NCBI GenBank assembly: GCA_023213395.1
Contig: CM041465.1
Coordinates: 238,645,741 to 238,709,740, forward strand
Source: Cycas panzhihuaensis
Lineage: Eukaryota; Cycadophyta
Length of the DNA stretch: 64,000 nucleotides
Reading direction: 5' to 3'
How positions within the stretch are numbered: position 1 is the first letter of the stretch; each line of letters opens with the position of its first letter. Both the position numbers and the translations under genes were made by a program. Shown here piece by piece: positions 31,580 to 43,879 of the stretch. The notes under the pieces were generated by a model. It made no database searches. It was not told where the DNA came from and worked only from the letters and a program-made list of their open reading frames with translations.

Positions 31580-32680
31580 CTAGCGGCTTGAGATCGTAAG
31601 GGCAAAAGTGGGAGTTGCTTCAAATCGGATCACCTTCTTCCCCACTAGGGGTCGTGAAGGTGACGGGGTGTGATGGCTAGGAGAACAAGAAGAGGAAGAA
31701 GAATTCCTAGCGCCCTTCCCTTTGTCGCGGGAAGGACGGGGATCAGGCGATCTTCCTCGGTTACGGTTGTTCTTGGTTTGGGTATTGCGATCATGTTCCC
31801 CGTGCTTAGGGAACGGATCCTTATGAACTGGTTGATCCAAATTAGGCCTTGAGGCCCGTTTGGGAGAAGAATCGCGTCGAGGGGCATCCTTTGATCTTTG
31901 GGCCCTACAACACGAATCGTCGTGGAAGCAATCCCCATGAATGGAGCACCACTTCTTCTCAAATAGAGGGTCAGACCTTCTCGCTTGAGAGGACTGGGCG
32001 TTTCTATTCCTGGGAAGAGGAGCTTGGGTAGTTTGTTGGACTCGCTTGTTTGATGTAGGAGATGAAGGATCTTGAAGCTTGAGCTCCTTCATCGTACGCT
32101 CGAATGAGCGTATAGCTGATGTGAGAGGGTCTAAAGTCCTCTCGATAGGATGAGAGGAAGACCGCGTCGGCTGGGAAGGTTTGGTATCCTTGGTAGGGGG
32201 TGGTGCCTCACGACGTTGTGAGGGCTTAAGAGGTTTCTTGAGGCCCGCTTGGATCTCAATAGCCTCCAACGCCAAGCAGTTGGCGATCGCTGAATCGCAT
32301 ATGGTCACCCCCATCTTGAGGACTTCCACGTGGACTTCGGGACGAAGCGCATTGACGAACAGGTCTCGCTTCAGCTCCTCGGGCAATGTTGCCTTAGTGG
32401 AGTGAAGCAAGTCGTGGAATCGCCGCACAAAGTCATGATTCATCTCATCGTGACCTTGTTTGAGCGAGAGAAGAGACTTCATTCCGCTCTCGAATGGACG
32501 AGCTACATCAAAATAGTTGATGAACTCATCCACCAATTCTTTGGAATGAATGGATTGAATGGGCGGGGAGACAGTAGAACCATTTGAGGCGTCACCGCAA
32601 GGATCTAGGAATAGTTTCATCAAAATATGGTTGTAAGCCCGAATCGATGCATGCCATAGAAAAACTACGGACATGCTCAC
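31580..32680 (-). CDS. E2 Gag, capsid and zinc-knuckle part
   Basis: An open frame of 366 residues. The capsid-like helical region includes KELVDEFINYFDVARPFESG, LKQGHDEMNHDFVRRFHDLL and LPEELKRDLFVNALRPEVHVE. A Pro/Ser/Thr-rich hinge follows, then a Tat-type zinc motif WCSIHGDCFHDDSC (C-x2-H-x5-H-x4-C region), then a basic Ser/Arg/Asn tail suited to RNA binding. Gag builds the cytoplasmic particle that packages element RNA. The N-terminal part of the protein lies upstream in other frames (32708-33925). Among the coding regions here this is one of the least damaged. Confidence 0.85.
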   Translation of the reverse strand: MSMSVVFLWHASIRAYNHILMKLFLDPCGDASNGSTVSPPIQSIHSKELVDEFINYFDVARPFESGMKSLLSLKQGHDEMNHDFVRRFHDLLHSTKATLPEELKRDLFVNALRPEVHVEVLKMGVTICDSAIANCLALEAIEIQAGLKKPLKPSQRREAPPPTKDTKPSQPTRSSSHPIERTLDPLTSAIRSFERTMKELKLQDPSSPTSNKRVQQTTQAPLPRNRNAQSSQARRSDPLFEKKWCSIHGDCFHDDSCCRAQRSKDAPRRDSSPKRASRPNLDQPVHKDPFPKHGEHDRNTQTKNNRNRGRSPDPRPSRDKGKGARNSSSSSCSPSHHTPSPSRPLVGKKVIRFEATPTFALTISSR

Positions 32681-32707
32681 GGGTCTTCTGACGAAGTTCC
32701 ATCGAAT

Positions 32708-33925
32708 CTAGGAACTTGTGGGGATGAGGCGGCAAGTTGGTTCGCAACGCCTCAACCGAAAGAGGGTTGACCTAAAGTCCATGAAGGGGCGCACCTTGCA
32801 CAGGCAAGTAGGATCAACGAATGTCGAGTAGGTAGCACAAGGAGCGGGTGAGGGTGGAACACCCATCCCTCCTTGAGGAAGCGCCCCTTGCTGAAAGAGG
32901 CGTGGGGGTATGTGCCTTGGAAGGGAGTCGGGTTCCCTTGCGAACACAACTGTGGATGGGATTGCATTAGAAGAAGGGCAAGACGGATGTGGGCAGGTTT
33001 TGCCCATATGGGCCACCGTGGGTGGAGTAACCCCATATGGGTGTAGCGGATCCACCCATAACGGAAGACGGCTTCCTCTACCACCAAGGTTGAGAGGTAT
33101 ATCCAGGGGAACGTAGAAGGAAGCACCAACGCTACTGGTGGAAGATGCGTGGGAGCGGATCCCACATGACTAATGGTTGGAAAGCTAGTAGAGCCAATAG
33201 GCCTACTAGGGACGGTATACGCCACATTAGGGGATGGCACATTGGTTTGATTAGGAGCGGGTATGCTAACCCTCAATTGAGGAAAAGGCACACCATGAGA
33301 AGATCCTAAGGCATTAGGACCTTGATGAGGGACGGAAGGTGCCACGCATGCCCCACCGCAGGAACAGGTGGGACGTACGTGTAGGCACGAAGGGATTTGT
33401 GGTCATAGGAAGGGCGGATGAGGATGAGGCATGAGGTGGGGGAGTGGAAGAGGAAGAGGCCCCTCCACGAAGAACATCCTCAAACCACCTAGGACGCGGT
33501 TGCAAGCGTGTTGCGCGACAACACTCATTGAAAGCTTCAACTACATCGACAGGAGGAGTCCCAACACACTCGTAAGAGGTGATCGGAACCTCAAACAAGG
33601 TAGGATCCTCGGAACGTTCCTCATAAGAATTGCCAACTACGTGGCAACCCTCAAGAGGAATGGGTCCTTCTACGACGTGGGTAGAAGGATGAGCATCGAA
33701 AGAAAGGGATTGGTCGTTTGGATAATAAAGGGGGTCGTCACCCTCTTGGGTGGACCCGGGAATAACAGGAGGAAAGGCATGGGTTTCCATGGCCGAAGTG
33801 TGGTAAGTCCAATCGGAAGAGTATCCCTCCATAGTCGGATCAGAATCCGACGAGGCAAGAAGGCGATACTCGGGGTCCTCTAATAAAGGAGGTAGACCGC
33901 GCAAACGACGAGAGAAACGCCGCAT
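32708..33925 (-). pseudogene. E2 Gag N-terminal part, frameshifted
   Basis: The frame 33925-33314 (203 residues) starts MRRFSRRLRGLPPLL and includes DSDPTMEGYSSDWTYH, TPPVDVVEAFNECC and RLQPRPRWFEDVL, matching E1 from about 1310. It then shifts. A second frame, 33055-32708, holds MDPLHPYGVTPP and FMDFRSTLFRL, again matching E1 (about 2030-2340). The first ATG, 171 bp after the LTR, is the likely original gag start. Confidence 0.75.
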
Positions 33926-34077
33926 GCAAGGTCAACCGACAATGTTAGCAAAGAAGAAAAAGCAGTAAAACACATGCGTTGGGGGGTGCCCAACGTGGAA
34001 ATCGAGATAAGTATGAAAAGGATCACACAAGAGTAGCGAAACCAACCGAAGAGAGCGAAACTAGCTCCCTTCTTGGC

Positions 34078-34095
34078 GGTCCCAGATGGTCGCCA
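34078..34095 (-). other. E2 primer-binding site
   Basis: On the - strand TGGCGACCATCTGGGACC directly follows the 5' LTR end (...GTGTCCA). Near-identical sites occur in E1 and E4. Confidence 0.75.
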
Positions 34096-36630
34096 TGGAC
34101 ACGCTACACGGATAACTACCTAACTGATAGGTGTAAGAGAGGGTGAGTGGTGGAATGATGGAAGGTGGGACCTAAAAGGTGGGTAACTACCACGCAGGCG
34201 CCCGTCTTGTGGAGGCCGAGTTCGGGATCTGCAATGGAGTATGGCTACTATCGGGTGACCCTTCACCGCCGAGTAAGGGGTGAAGGTCGTGGGGCAAACC
34301 CGAGTTGACACAGGAATAGGACCCTCCCACCCTTGGGTGGCCAGAAGGGGGGAAGAGAAGGCCTAATGGAGACAGGCCAAGAGTAATCCTACACAACCTA
34401 ACCGGATACACGAGTGATGCTGGAAGTAAGGCACTCGTGTGGTCAAAGGGCGAAGAGGAAAGGTAGGGGAGAGAAGGACTCCTACAATCTTCCCTACGAA
34501 TGATAAAGATGCATGAAACAAGATACAAGAATCGTAAACAAGTACCAAACCAATTCTTCCCTTTTTAATCCTTCAATGTACTAATTACTACGAAAGAAAT
34601 AAAAGGAAAAGAAAGGGTAGCAGAGGGGAACGAATGTGCACCTGGAGCGAAGGCGTGCGAGACGAAGTAACCTTCCAGAGGGGCGTCTAACCACTCCGCA
34701 CGACGTACTAGATGTGAGGTATTGTGACGGACGAAGAGGGGGCTTCCTTACCTTCCCCGGAAAATCAAATGCAAAACCAAGAAAGAAAAGAAACACCAAC
34801 TAAGAAATGAAATAGCATGAAAACATAACGCATATGAAGGTGCTTACCGGTAGCTAGGCCCACGGGCGATGCGCTCCACGCTTCCCAAGTACCTGCAAGC
34901 AATAGTGGTCTCTTTCTCTTCCAACTAAGAGCACTAACATGCAACATAAAAACTCTAACCAGATATGGCTAAATAGCTCAAACGAGAATTTGAATATACA
35001 TGCGTTAGTACTAATCCAACAATCAAAGTATCAAAAGAAAGTGACCAACGTGAAAGTAAATGCCTGGGTATGCCTCGGAGTGGCCTACCTCCAAGTGATG
35101 CCCAAACCTCCCCAAGAGCCACGAGGCGTGAGGGAAAGTCAAGAACAAGAGCTGGAAAATGGCAGCAAAAAGGGGCAAAGAAAAGCCCAAGGGAAACCAT
35201 GGCAAACCGGGATGCTATGAGGAGCAAACCGGGTGACCCGGGGAAGAAAGGTGAAGCGAGGAACCAGCGGTTGGGACTTATGTGTGATGCCCAAACCCAA
35301 GCAAAGGCCCCAAATCGTGACGCAACTTGTGACAATTGGTTTGGGCAACCAAAGAGCCTTTAAACCCTTGTTTGCAAGCCAAGGCGACGGGCGAGAGGGA
35401 GGTTTTGGGGGCCGAGAGCCGCTAGGGAGCGTGGAAGGTGGTACAGAATCCACCCAGCTCCTCTCCAAAACCTATGCAACCCCTCCACACCGCCTTGGAC
35501 AAAGAACGCAGTAAGAAGCACGGGAGAGTGGTATACTTGACCCCAAAGGGAGGACAACCAACCTCAAGCAACAAGTAAGAGCAAGCAGTGAGCATGAAAA
35601 TCACAAGGAAAAATAAGCATAAACAAGGAATACCTAGAGAGAAGAGGCAAGGGATTTGCCTCAGCCAAAGGGCGTGAGAGGGGATAAATCGTCAGATCTG
35701 GGTAGAGCGTGTTTGAGGCCTGCCACTACGTGTGATGGGAAACACACACACTTGGGGCGCTTATGGACTGCCTGGGTGAAGACTGGCTGGACACCACTTC
35801 AAAGGAGCCCTCCCCAAGGCATTTGAGGAGCTGGGAGAATGTCTCACCACGCCAAAGGAGAGTCAAGCTATATGAAGAGTGTAGGTCCGATTGATGCAAG
35901 AACAAGCAGAGAGAAGCAGTAGGAGAGCGTTTCCTTGAGAGCAATTCAAAAGTGAGCAAAAGATCCTTGAAAATGAGCCAAAAGGGGTTTAAGTACTCAA
36001 GCAAAACCCTAAAGCGTGCGATTAGGGCGCAGCTGGAAGAGGAATAAAGCGCGAGCCACGTGGCAGTTTCGCAATAAATGCGAAATTGCCACCGGATTTA
36101 AAACAACTGAGACGGTCGTCTGGCGGAATATTCGCAGTCTGCTGAATATTCCCGTGATGAAAAATCCGTGATGCGCACCTAAAACAAACTGGGGCCCACC
36201 AACCAGTCTAGGTTGGGGCAGATGACAGAAGAGGCTAACAGAACACTAAAACACCCACCCGGGAGCAAACAAGCCGACAAAATGGGTCCAAAGGAGTAAA
36301 AATAGGGCTCGAGTGGGGTGGCAAGTTGACCAAATGATGATGAGTCATCACACGGGCGGAGGTGGCGCAAACCTAGTGGATCCAGGAGCGAGGAGGCGGA
36401 TGCGGGGAAATGTCACGGTCACCAGGGTGCCACACTCGCTGGGAGTGTGCCCCTGCTATAGTCGTCATAGGCTAAAATAAGTGTGGACGACTACAAGGTC
36501 GCCCACAAAGTCATACACATGCGGAATCGTAGCAAACATCCAAAGAAAAGAAAGCGATGAAAATGCAAGAGACATACCTGCACTTACCTGAGTCGGTGAT
36601 TCCGTATCCATTCCCGGAAGCCGGGAAACA
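34096..36630 (-). repeat. E2 5' LTR
   Basis: In element direction it begins TGTTTCCCGG at 36630 and ends GTGTCCA at 34096, with canonical TG...CA ends. It drives the gag-pol transcript. Inverted repeats include TTTCGCA/TGCGAAA near 36067-36085 and GGAATATTC/GAATATTCC near 36126-36151. Confidence 0.92.
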
Positions 36631-37208
36631 GTTTGTATCTTTTCTTTTTCTAAAAGTATACACAACATCACTTTTGCTACCACTACCTCTACACTTCATG
36701 TCTTCAACTGGCACACGCGTAACCTTCTTCACCCTTGCCAAGGTTTGTACCTCTCTTCTTTGCACCGTGGTAAAGATTCCTCTTTTGCTGCCCCCCTTCC
36801 CTTCCTTTAGGCCTAACTTAGCTTTGTTGACTTAGGGTGTCTCATTAGCACCCAATGCACACTCCTTTTCCATCCATCCGTGCCTGCTGCACTTGTGTCA
36901 CTTTCCTTGCTAACAAGGGACTTCTCCCTTCGTGGGTCTCCCTTTTTCCTTTGGACCATCCAAGGGTGGGGGGATCTCACCTCTAGGGGCTATCCGAGAT
37001 ACCTCTCTCACATCTCGCCCACCGAACTAAAGAACCAAGCTACTTCGAGGAATTCATGTGACATTTGTGGGTCTTGAACCTGCGTTTTGATGCATGGATG
37101 CCCTGTGTGGTGTTTTCTTCCACTTGTAGGATCATACTTATATTCTAGATTTTTTCGTTGACTACCCTAACCCCTACTAAGTAGAGTTACTATCTTGGAT
37201 CACTAACA
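36631..37208 (+). repeat. E1 3' LTR, second part
   Basis: It continues 22573 after the E2 target duplication and matches 480-1062 base for base over most of its length (pyrimidine block CTGCCCCCCTTCCC at 36789-36802, then GACTACCCTAACCCCTACT at 37159-37177). The match fades after about 37195. An end at CACTAACA (37208) is the best fit to the 5' LTR end. Confidence 0.8.
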
Positions 37209-38980
37209 AAGTACTGACTACTTTTTTCTCTTAAAGTATTATTAGTCTTACTTGGGATATCATGATCTCATAATATATTAAATAATTTGTTGTTGTTAAT
37301 TATGAGATTTAGTAAGGTATATACTCTCATAAAATCTCAGTTACTTTTATAGGTGGATAACCTATGTAGGTGAATTTTAATTGGCAACAATCTCTTCTTT
37401 ATTATATCACATCAATGGATTTATTCTAGACCTACATGCTCTCAAGAATGTGTGCACAACATGCTTAATATAATTATCCACATAAATTTAAAATTTAGCA
37501 TTACCTGTTAGTTTATAATATTTATCTCATATAACTTTTTCATCTCTTGTATGTGACTTTATCATTATATGTAGATCTCCTCATTAACTTCATCTAGCCC
37601 TAGTATTTTAGTCATATGTCATTGGCATAACTGATATAATCAACTTTTTGTTTCAACAAATCACACTTCATATTGATTCTTATACAAGCTCATATATTAT
37701 CTTTGTAAATGGATTATCAATTTAGCTTAAGTATATGTTTGCAACCTACTTCCATAAGATCTTTCACAACATGGCTTTGATACCATGATAGAATTTAGAA
37801 TTTAACTCTAATACTATATTATAATATACTCATTTTATATAGTGAAAGTATATCCAACATATATAATCACTAAAGTATATCATGAGGAATATACATAAAT
37901 CATGTATATAAGATGAACATATCAAGCAATAATAAAAATCATAAAGCATCACATTATTTTTTAGAATATACTCATGTATTTTTTACCATAAATTTTTATT
38001 GAGATATTAGATTCAGATGCTATCAATTACATTGATAAGAGAATTTTGAGATAGTTAAAATAAATGATCATAAGTCATATTTTAAGGATAAAGTAATATA
38101 GATATACATGGGTAAATATGATCAAAGTTCTTTTAACTTCATAAAAGTTATATTTTATGACCTTTTTCAAATATATTTTTATATATTCTAATGTTTTCAA
38201 AGGCTACATATATCATGATAATGTTATTAATGATAGATGATAAATCAAAAGGGGATTTTAAAGCTTAAAATTGATGAAAAAGTTATGATGAGGGATATAT
38301 TTGATATGACATTGATATGGGAATCTTTTGATATATACTAGACATGAAAATCACCCTTCAAATTTACTCTTTTACTTTAGGAATGTGTAAAACTAGTCAA
38401 ATAACATGATTAATTATTATTTATTTATTAGAGAGATGATGTAATAATTGAGTAATTTCAACCTATGTATAGGACATAAAGAATAAGAAGAAGTCTCATA
38501 TATAATTGCTTAGTACTAAACTTAGTTATTTAGGTTATCTAACAGATATGATATATGATTATTAGTGAGAAATCTGACTTACCATATATGACAAGAGCTA
38601 TAGAAACATATTATTTTTATTAACTTGTTACAATTAACTTGTCTTGGTTAGGTAATATGCCATATTCTTAGAGTTAATATATTTAGATAATTGATTATTA
38701 ATGTTGATGAGTGAAACACTTCAAATAGTTAATGACTTAGGATGGTTACACTATACTAGTGATGAGGGACCTAGGGTGTGGGGATCCTACATACGTAAGT
38801 AGATCCTATAATGCTAACATTAGATATTTGTGTGCTACATGAGTGTGATTACAAGGGTAAAAGAAACCTATAATAAGTAGATTAGACTAAGGGTAATGAG
38901 TGGATGTATATGTGCATGAAATGAGGGTACAATATTGTCCTAAGCTAGCCTATAGCAAACTAAGAGAGACAACACACTCT
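37209..38980. other. AT-rich interval with an orphan tRNA-iMet-type primer site
   Basis: No gene is recognised. At 37773-37785 the - strand reads TGGTATCAAAGCC, one mismatch from the iMet-type site, directly next to TGATAGAATTTAG (37786), which could be the inner end of an LTR. This would be an element on the - strand with its leader to the left of 37773 and its LTR to the right, cut by E1 and E4. No second LTR copy is visible. Confidence 0.35.
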
Positions 38981-41290
38981 TGGAATACATTGGTTGGACT
39001 TAGACCAGATATCTCTTAACTAACATTATGTTTCCTCCATTTCAAGTATAAGTTAAGAGACAAGAAGCCTAAGGGAACCTAAGGGACCACCTTTTCCAAC
39101 TCCTAAGAAGGAGCCTCCACCTGATTATGCCATTTAAATAAGATATGAATGAATCAATGAAATGCTAGGATGTAAAGGGGTGGTAGAATCCACTAGTCCA
39201 CACAATTAAATGGAGGAGTTATAAATTTAGAATTATTCTAATAATGTATCTTATGTCCTTCCTAGGGAATCCTTTCCTCCTATTCTTTCAACCTTTTAAT
39301 TTTTACTAAAATTAAGGAAAATGGGTTAGGTGATGGAAAGTTTTTTTTTTTTTTTTTCCTTTATATTTTTAGATGAAATATAATTACAAGAGTGAATAAT
39401 GGGACAACAAGGTCTAACTACCTTTTATTTCAATAAATAAGTAAGATAACTAACTACACATGTAATTACTTTTTATTTTATTTATATTTATAAAATAAAG
39501 TTCTCTAAGAATAAAAGAGAAATTAACTCCTTTAATTGCAAAACAGACCCTTTTAATGAGAATAACTAATATGAAATGAAGCTAGCATAACATGTAACTA
39601 TGTATGTAATTTGATGAAAGATCAAATAACATGTGATGGTTCAATAATGCCTTTTATTTGATTCACATACTATTTTCTTCTCTAGAGAATGATTTCAAGA
39701 GAAGACAGAGATTTTAGAAATATATTTCATTCACTATGAATAATATTATGTCCACAAAAGCCACATGTAACCACCCATAATTAAACTTTTTAGAAGTAAA
39801 CCATGAACTAGGATGATGTAGAGATTCTAACACTTATGAAGTCTTTTGGATACTATAAGATCCTTGAATATTATACGATCTAATTACAACAAAATTATAT
39901 AATTCATAAATTCATATTTCTTTTCTTAAATATGAGAAAATAAAAAGAATGAAGTCAAACAAGATAATAGTAGGAATTTTCTATAATTTCTAATCTATTG
40001 ATGAATTCCTACCTCAGAATGACTTTCTCTATTTTAGATATGATTAAACTTATTCAAGTTTTCCTTTAAAACCAATAAGGAAAATAAGAAACATAAGAAC
40101 AACCAACTGAAAAACAACCACAAACAAGAAGAGGTGAAACTAAACCTCTTGAGAAACTTGGACAACTGAGGAGAATGAGAGAGAGCAGTTATCCCTATGG
40201 TGAAGAGATGATCATTCTTCATAATAGTCTACCCATTTTCTTCCTATAAAGGGCTGGCCTTTTAGCTAAGTTTACCAAGGGAAAATTGTATAGAAAGGTA
40301 TTTCAAAAATTAATAAGAAGAGGAATAATTCTAATCACAAGAAGCCATCAAAAGAGTAGAAAAATTGCAAGAAACTAATAAAGAAAAATCTTACTAAGAA
40401 AGAGAAGTTTAAAGTTAAAATGTTTATAAGAAACCAAGTACTTTAGGAAGCATTATCCATTGAGATTTATGCAGTAATGAGTTAACAAATAGAGCTTCAA
40501 AATTTTTCCCTCAAGCTTCACCTTTTCTTTAAGATAGTTCTCCAAATATCATAGAAATCTCTCAAACTATTAAGAATCACACACCAAAAGCTTGATCATT
40601 TTCAGACTAAAAAATTTGAATGATATAACATAATAGGGTTCCTAAGAGCTCTAAGGACAAATGGGATAGATTTCCATTGAATCTAGGCAATGGCATATAA
40701 AACATTAGTGCATTGATTTAAAACTTTACATGCATGATAGTAAAAAATATGACTGGTCATGTTTTATTATCAACCGAAAATATAACTTTATTAATAAAAC
40801 ATAATTGATCACATTTCTAGTAAGACGAAATATGCGATGAATTAGGAGGTCAAGATGACTCACTAATAAGTCAAAAAAATATTTGTTTATTGAGAAATTA
40901 AGCATAAATGACTTAATTAATGAGAAAAATAACCCAAAAGGGATGAAAACTCTAAGCATAAGACCAAAAATAATAAAAAATAGATAATTTAAAAGGTGAA
41001 TTAAAGGAAAAGATCAAAGAAAATAAGTGTTTTAAAGGAAAAGTAAATTATAATGATCACGAAGGAGAGATTTTAATGCCATAATTATCACCCATCAGTA
41101 AGTGAAAGAACATATATTACATCATCATCATCTAACATACATCATCCAACAAAAATCATCATCACATTTCATTAAAACATAGCCTAGTACATTATAAAAC
41201 AAATCTTAATTAATCATATCAAATAAAAATAATATAAGAAACTTGTTAAAGGTGATAAGGATCAATAAAAGGCTAAGTTTTGGTGAAACA
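38981..41290 (-). repeat. E4 3' LTR
   Basis: Copy of 52152-54464. The outer left end is TGGAATACATTGG and the right end is TTTTGGTGAAACA. It includes a T homopolymer near 39342-39358 and the block ACCACCTTTTCCAACTCCTA near 39090. Confidence 0.9.
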
Positions 41291-42599
41291 TTTACCCCCT
41301 TGACATGTAAATCTCCTACTTTAGAAGGGAAGTAGGATGATGAAAGTTGATAATAATCATGGTGAAGGTTTTTCCATCAAAAGGTAAAGAGTTCAAATGA
41401 GGTATATAAATGATATATAGTTAGTCTATAGAAAGTACTATAATCAAACTAAACAATCTTTAATAGCCTTAGAATGATAAGCTAAAGATATACTAGGTAA
41501 GTATCTACCCAAACAAATTAGGTCTACACTCACCCAACAAAAAGAATAACATCAAATACCCACAAACTGGATGGGACTTATAAACCTAGATGGTCATAGC
41601 TTATCTTTGATTCACTAAAGTTTAAGAGGAAATTTCCTTTTATCAAAGCATAAAGGATGGATTGTAATAGTTTTTAGGCTTATTAATAGGTGACTTTTTA
41701 GAGCCTTTGATTACCATGGTTTTAGCTCAATAGTAGGTGACTTTTCAGAGCCTTTCATCATAGTTTAAGCTCTTTAACAAGATAATGAGACTTGAAGATT
41801 ACCTTGTCATACTTTAGGCTCTTCAACAAGTAAAAGAACTTAGAGATTTTGAAGGCCAAGATAAAAATTTAAGCGAATATTAAAATGAATGAGAGATAAT
41901 ATATCCAGGCATCTAAAATGCTCCATGGAAGACAATCATGTCAAGGTTAATGATTAACCTTAACAGATAAAATGTTACTATTTCTAATTTGAAAGTGACT
42001 TTATCTAAGAATAATGACTAAAAAGGAGATAGGATTTACCTAGATAAATCTAATAAATAGAAGAAAAATTTTGCTTAAGAAGAAGAAAAAAGGGCTTTCT
42101 CTTTTTAAAAGAAAAATAAGTACTTTTAATTTTATTTTCGTGCAAGGGAGTTGGAAAAACAACCATCTAGAGGACCTTTTCAATCAATTTTGCGGTGACT
42201 TAGAGATATTCTAGTAAGAGATTACCTTTAAGAGGTGGATATTAATAGGATGTAATGAGGAGTGAGGTATCTAGTGAGTTTCCTTCATTAAAAAAAAAAA
42301 ATTATTGATCAAAAACTCAATTTTTATAGGGTAAAAAACATAGGAACAACACCAAAAAATGCAATAATATTATCACAAATGTGATTTTATAGTTTGATAA
42401 TGGAATTAGAAAATTATATTTTTGATTGTGTAGTCACATTTTAAAGTAGTTAGTCATATTTTTGATTGATTTATTATGTTTTTAATTTTAAAAAGAGAAA
42501 ATAAAAAATTAAAGTTTCTGATAAAATAAAAATTAGAATCTAACATAACTATTTTTATGTGATACAACCTCTAGGGCAGGTAGATACACGAGAAAATGA

Positions 42600-43761
42600 A
42601 GGATTACCTATTAGAGAGCTAGTTAGCCAGCTTAATAAGGGAGATTGGGCTATATTGAGGGCTAGCGATCTATCCTGAGTAAGTGGATTGACCCAATTAG
42701 AGATGGAATATGAGATATTACATGATTTTATTAGTTGTTAGATCCTAGGAAGAAATGTTTTTAGAGTATAGGTGATTGGAGACATATAGATTACTCTGAG
42801 GGATATGGAGAGGATATTGGGACACAATTGGCATGGGGAGAGGGTTAGAATCAACAAGGAGGCCAATGATGAGTTTTAAGAGGCCTGCAATCAGTATTTA
42901 ACTAGTTTTGTTGACTAGTTTAGTCCCCATAGGATATCTATTGATGTTATACAGACGACATGGGTTATTTTTATCATATAGAGGATCATTGCTCTTATTA
43001 TCATATTTTAGATTGTTAGAATCCAGAACTTTATGAGGCTTCTAGCTCAATGGGCAGGAGTAGTAAGGAGGTGTAAGAAGGAAGTTGAGATGAAATAGGG
43101 GAAATACATAGTAGATAGTATGTACCTTGAGTTATTTAGGATTAAGAGGTAGGGGAGAGGATGATTTTCCTATAGCTCCATCTTGATGTGTTGGTTATAT
43201 CAGTATATTCCCTTAATGAGGCTAGGAGAAACATCAAGAGAGTTGACAGTTATGGATCCAAGAATGAATAGGTGGCACATGAGAGCTCAAATCCATAATA
43301 TAATAGCCACCATAGTGAGGAGCATATATAATCCTTTACCAAGTAGGATGATTAGGAGATAGCTAGTAGAGGATGCATATGAGAGGCTGCTAGTGTAGAG
43401 TAATGATGAGGTTGATGTAATCAAGAGAGGAGCAACATGAGAGGACCCTATTACTAGAGAGAGAGAGAGAGAGATGATGGACATTATGAGATGGATTGAG
43501 ATAAGAGAGGGGAGGCATCAACTAATAGAGAAGAGGGAGGGAGTAGGGAGGTGCTTGAGAGGATAGATGGATCACTAAGTGGAGGGTCCATCCAAAGCAT
43601 AGAGATAGACTCAATAGATAAGTAGAGGAGAAGAGGAGGTGGGAGTAGAGGATGAGAGTGGAAGCCTACCCAAGAGACTCCTTAAGAGCTTCAAGGAGAG
43701 AGAGACATACAACTAGAGAAGGAGATGGTAGCAAAGCCAACAGGTGGTGGTGAGCTAGAAG
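42600..43761 (+). pseudogene. E4 antisense gene, PMD-like exon
   Basis: On the + strand, opposite to pol, the translation reads RELVSQLNKGDWAILRASDL, then RNVFRV, VIGDI, a stop, and ITLRDMERILGHNWHGERV. The last part aligns with E2 GDVMVTPRDIRRILGVPATG. Further on, WHMRAQIHNIIATIVRSIYN corresponds to E2 HVRRSVEATSLDLLTLPDYI. The end is rich in E, G and R, as in E1 and E2. Stops interrupt it. A TATATAAA at 41403-41410 lies upstream but means little in such AT-rich DNA. Confidence 0.6.
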
Positions 43762-43879
43762 GTATGTTAATTAATCATTGTTCATTTTTTAAAAAGAAAA
43801 TGTTCAATTATATAATCTTATTAATTATCTACCCTATACATATGAGATTAATTATGATTTATATGTTTTCTATGGGTAG
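43762..43879 (+). other. E4 antisense gene, intron (GT-AG), phase 1, 118 bp
   Basis: Donor GAAG|GTATGTTAATT, a T/A-rich body, and acceptor TATGGGTAG|GTGAGG. Splicing joins ...GGGELE to GEESQTLSEVRRILDLI across a split Gly codon, at the same protein position and phase as E2. Confidence 0.65.

Larger units (their letters stand above)
22574..36630 (-). mobile_element. E2: Ty3/gypsy Tat-lineage element with internal pol deletion, inserted in the E1 3' LTR
   Basis: LTRs of 2581 bp (left) and 2535 bp (right) flank an 8.9 kb interior. The target duplication is exact: GTTTG at 22569-22573 and 36631-36635. The E1 LTR reads continuously across the insertion. In element direction the order is LTR, primer site, gag, protease, a fused remnant of reverse transcriptase and integrase, antisense PMD gene, aRNH, LTR. 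Gag, aRNH and the coiled-coil exon are open, so it is younger than E1. It cannot make its own reverse transcriptase or integrase, so any movement would need a related element. Confidence 0.92.
135..37208 (+). mobile_element. E1: degenerate Ty3/gypsy Tat-lineage LTR retrotransposon, interrupted by E3 and E2
   Basis: Order along + is truncated 5' LTR, primer site, gag, protease, reverse transcriptase, RNase H, integrase, an antisense PMD gene, an additional archaeal-type RNase H, then 3' LTR. A copia element (10428-17971) and a second Tat element (22574-36630) are inserted in it. Without them about 15.5 kb remains. The coding parts carry many stops and frameshifts, often TAG or TGA where E2 has CAG, CGA or TGG, as expected from long-term cytosine deamination. 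The right edge at 37208 is inferred from aligning the two LTR ends and may be off by several bases. The left LTR is truncated, so no target duplication can be checked. Confidence 0.85.

Noticed and set aside
37209-38980. Possible host gene in the AT-rich interval
   Set aside because: No open frame, splice pattern or protein motif could be read on either strand.
43287-43484. A Ser/Leu-rich 65-residue frame on the - strand
   Set aside because: Complement of the acidic/GA-rich part of the E4 antisense gene, so a composition artefact.
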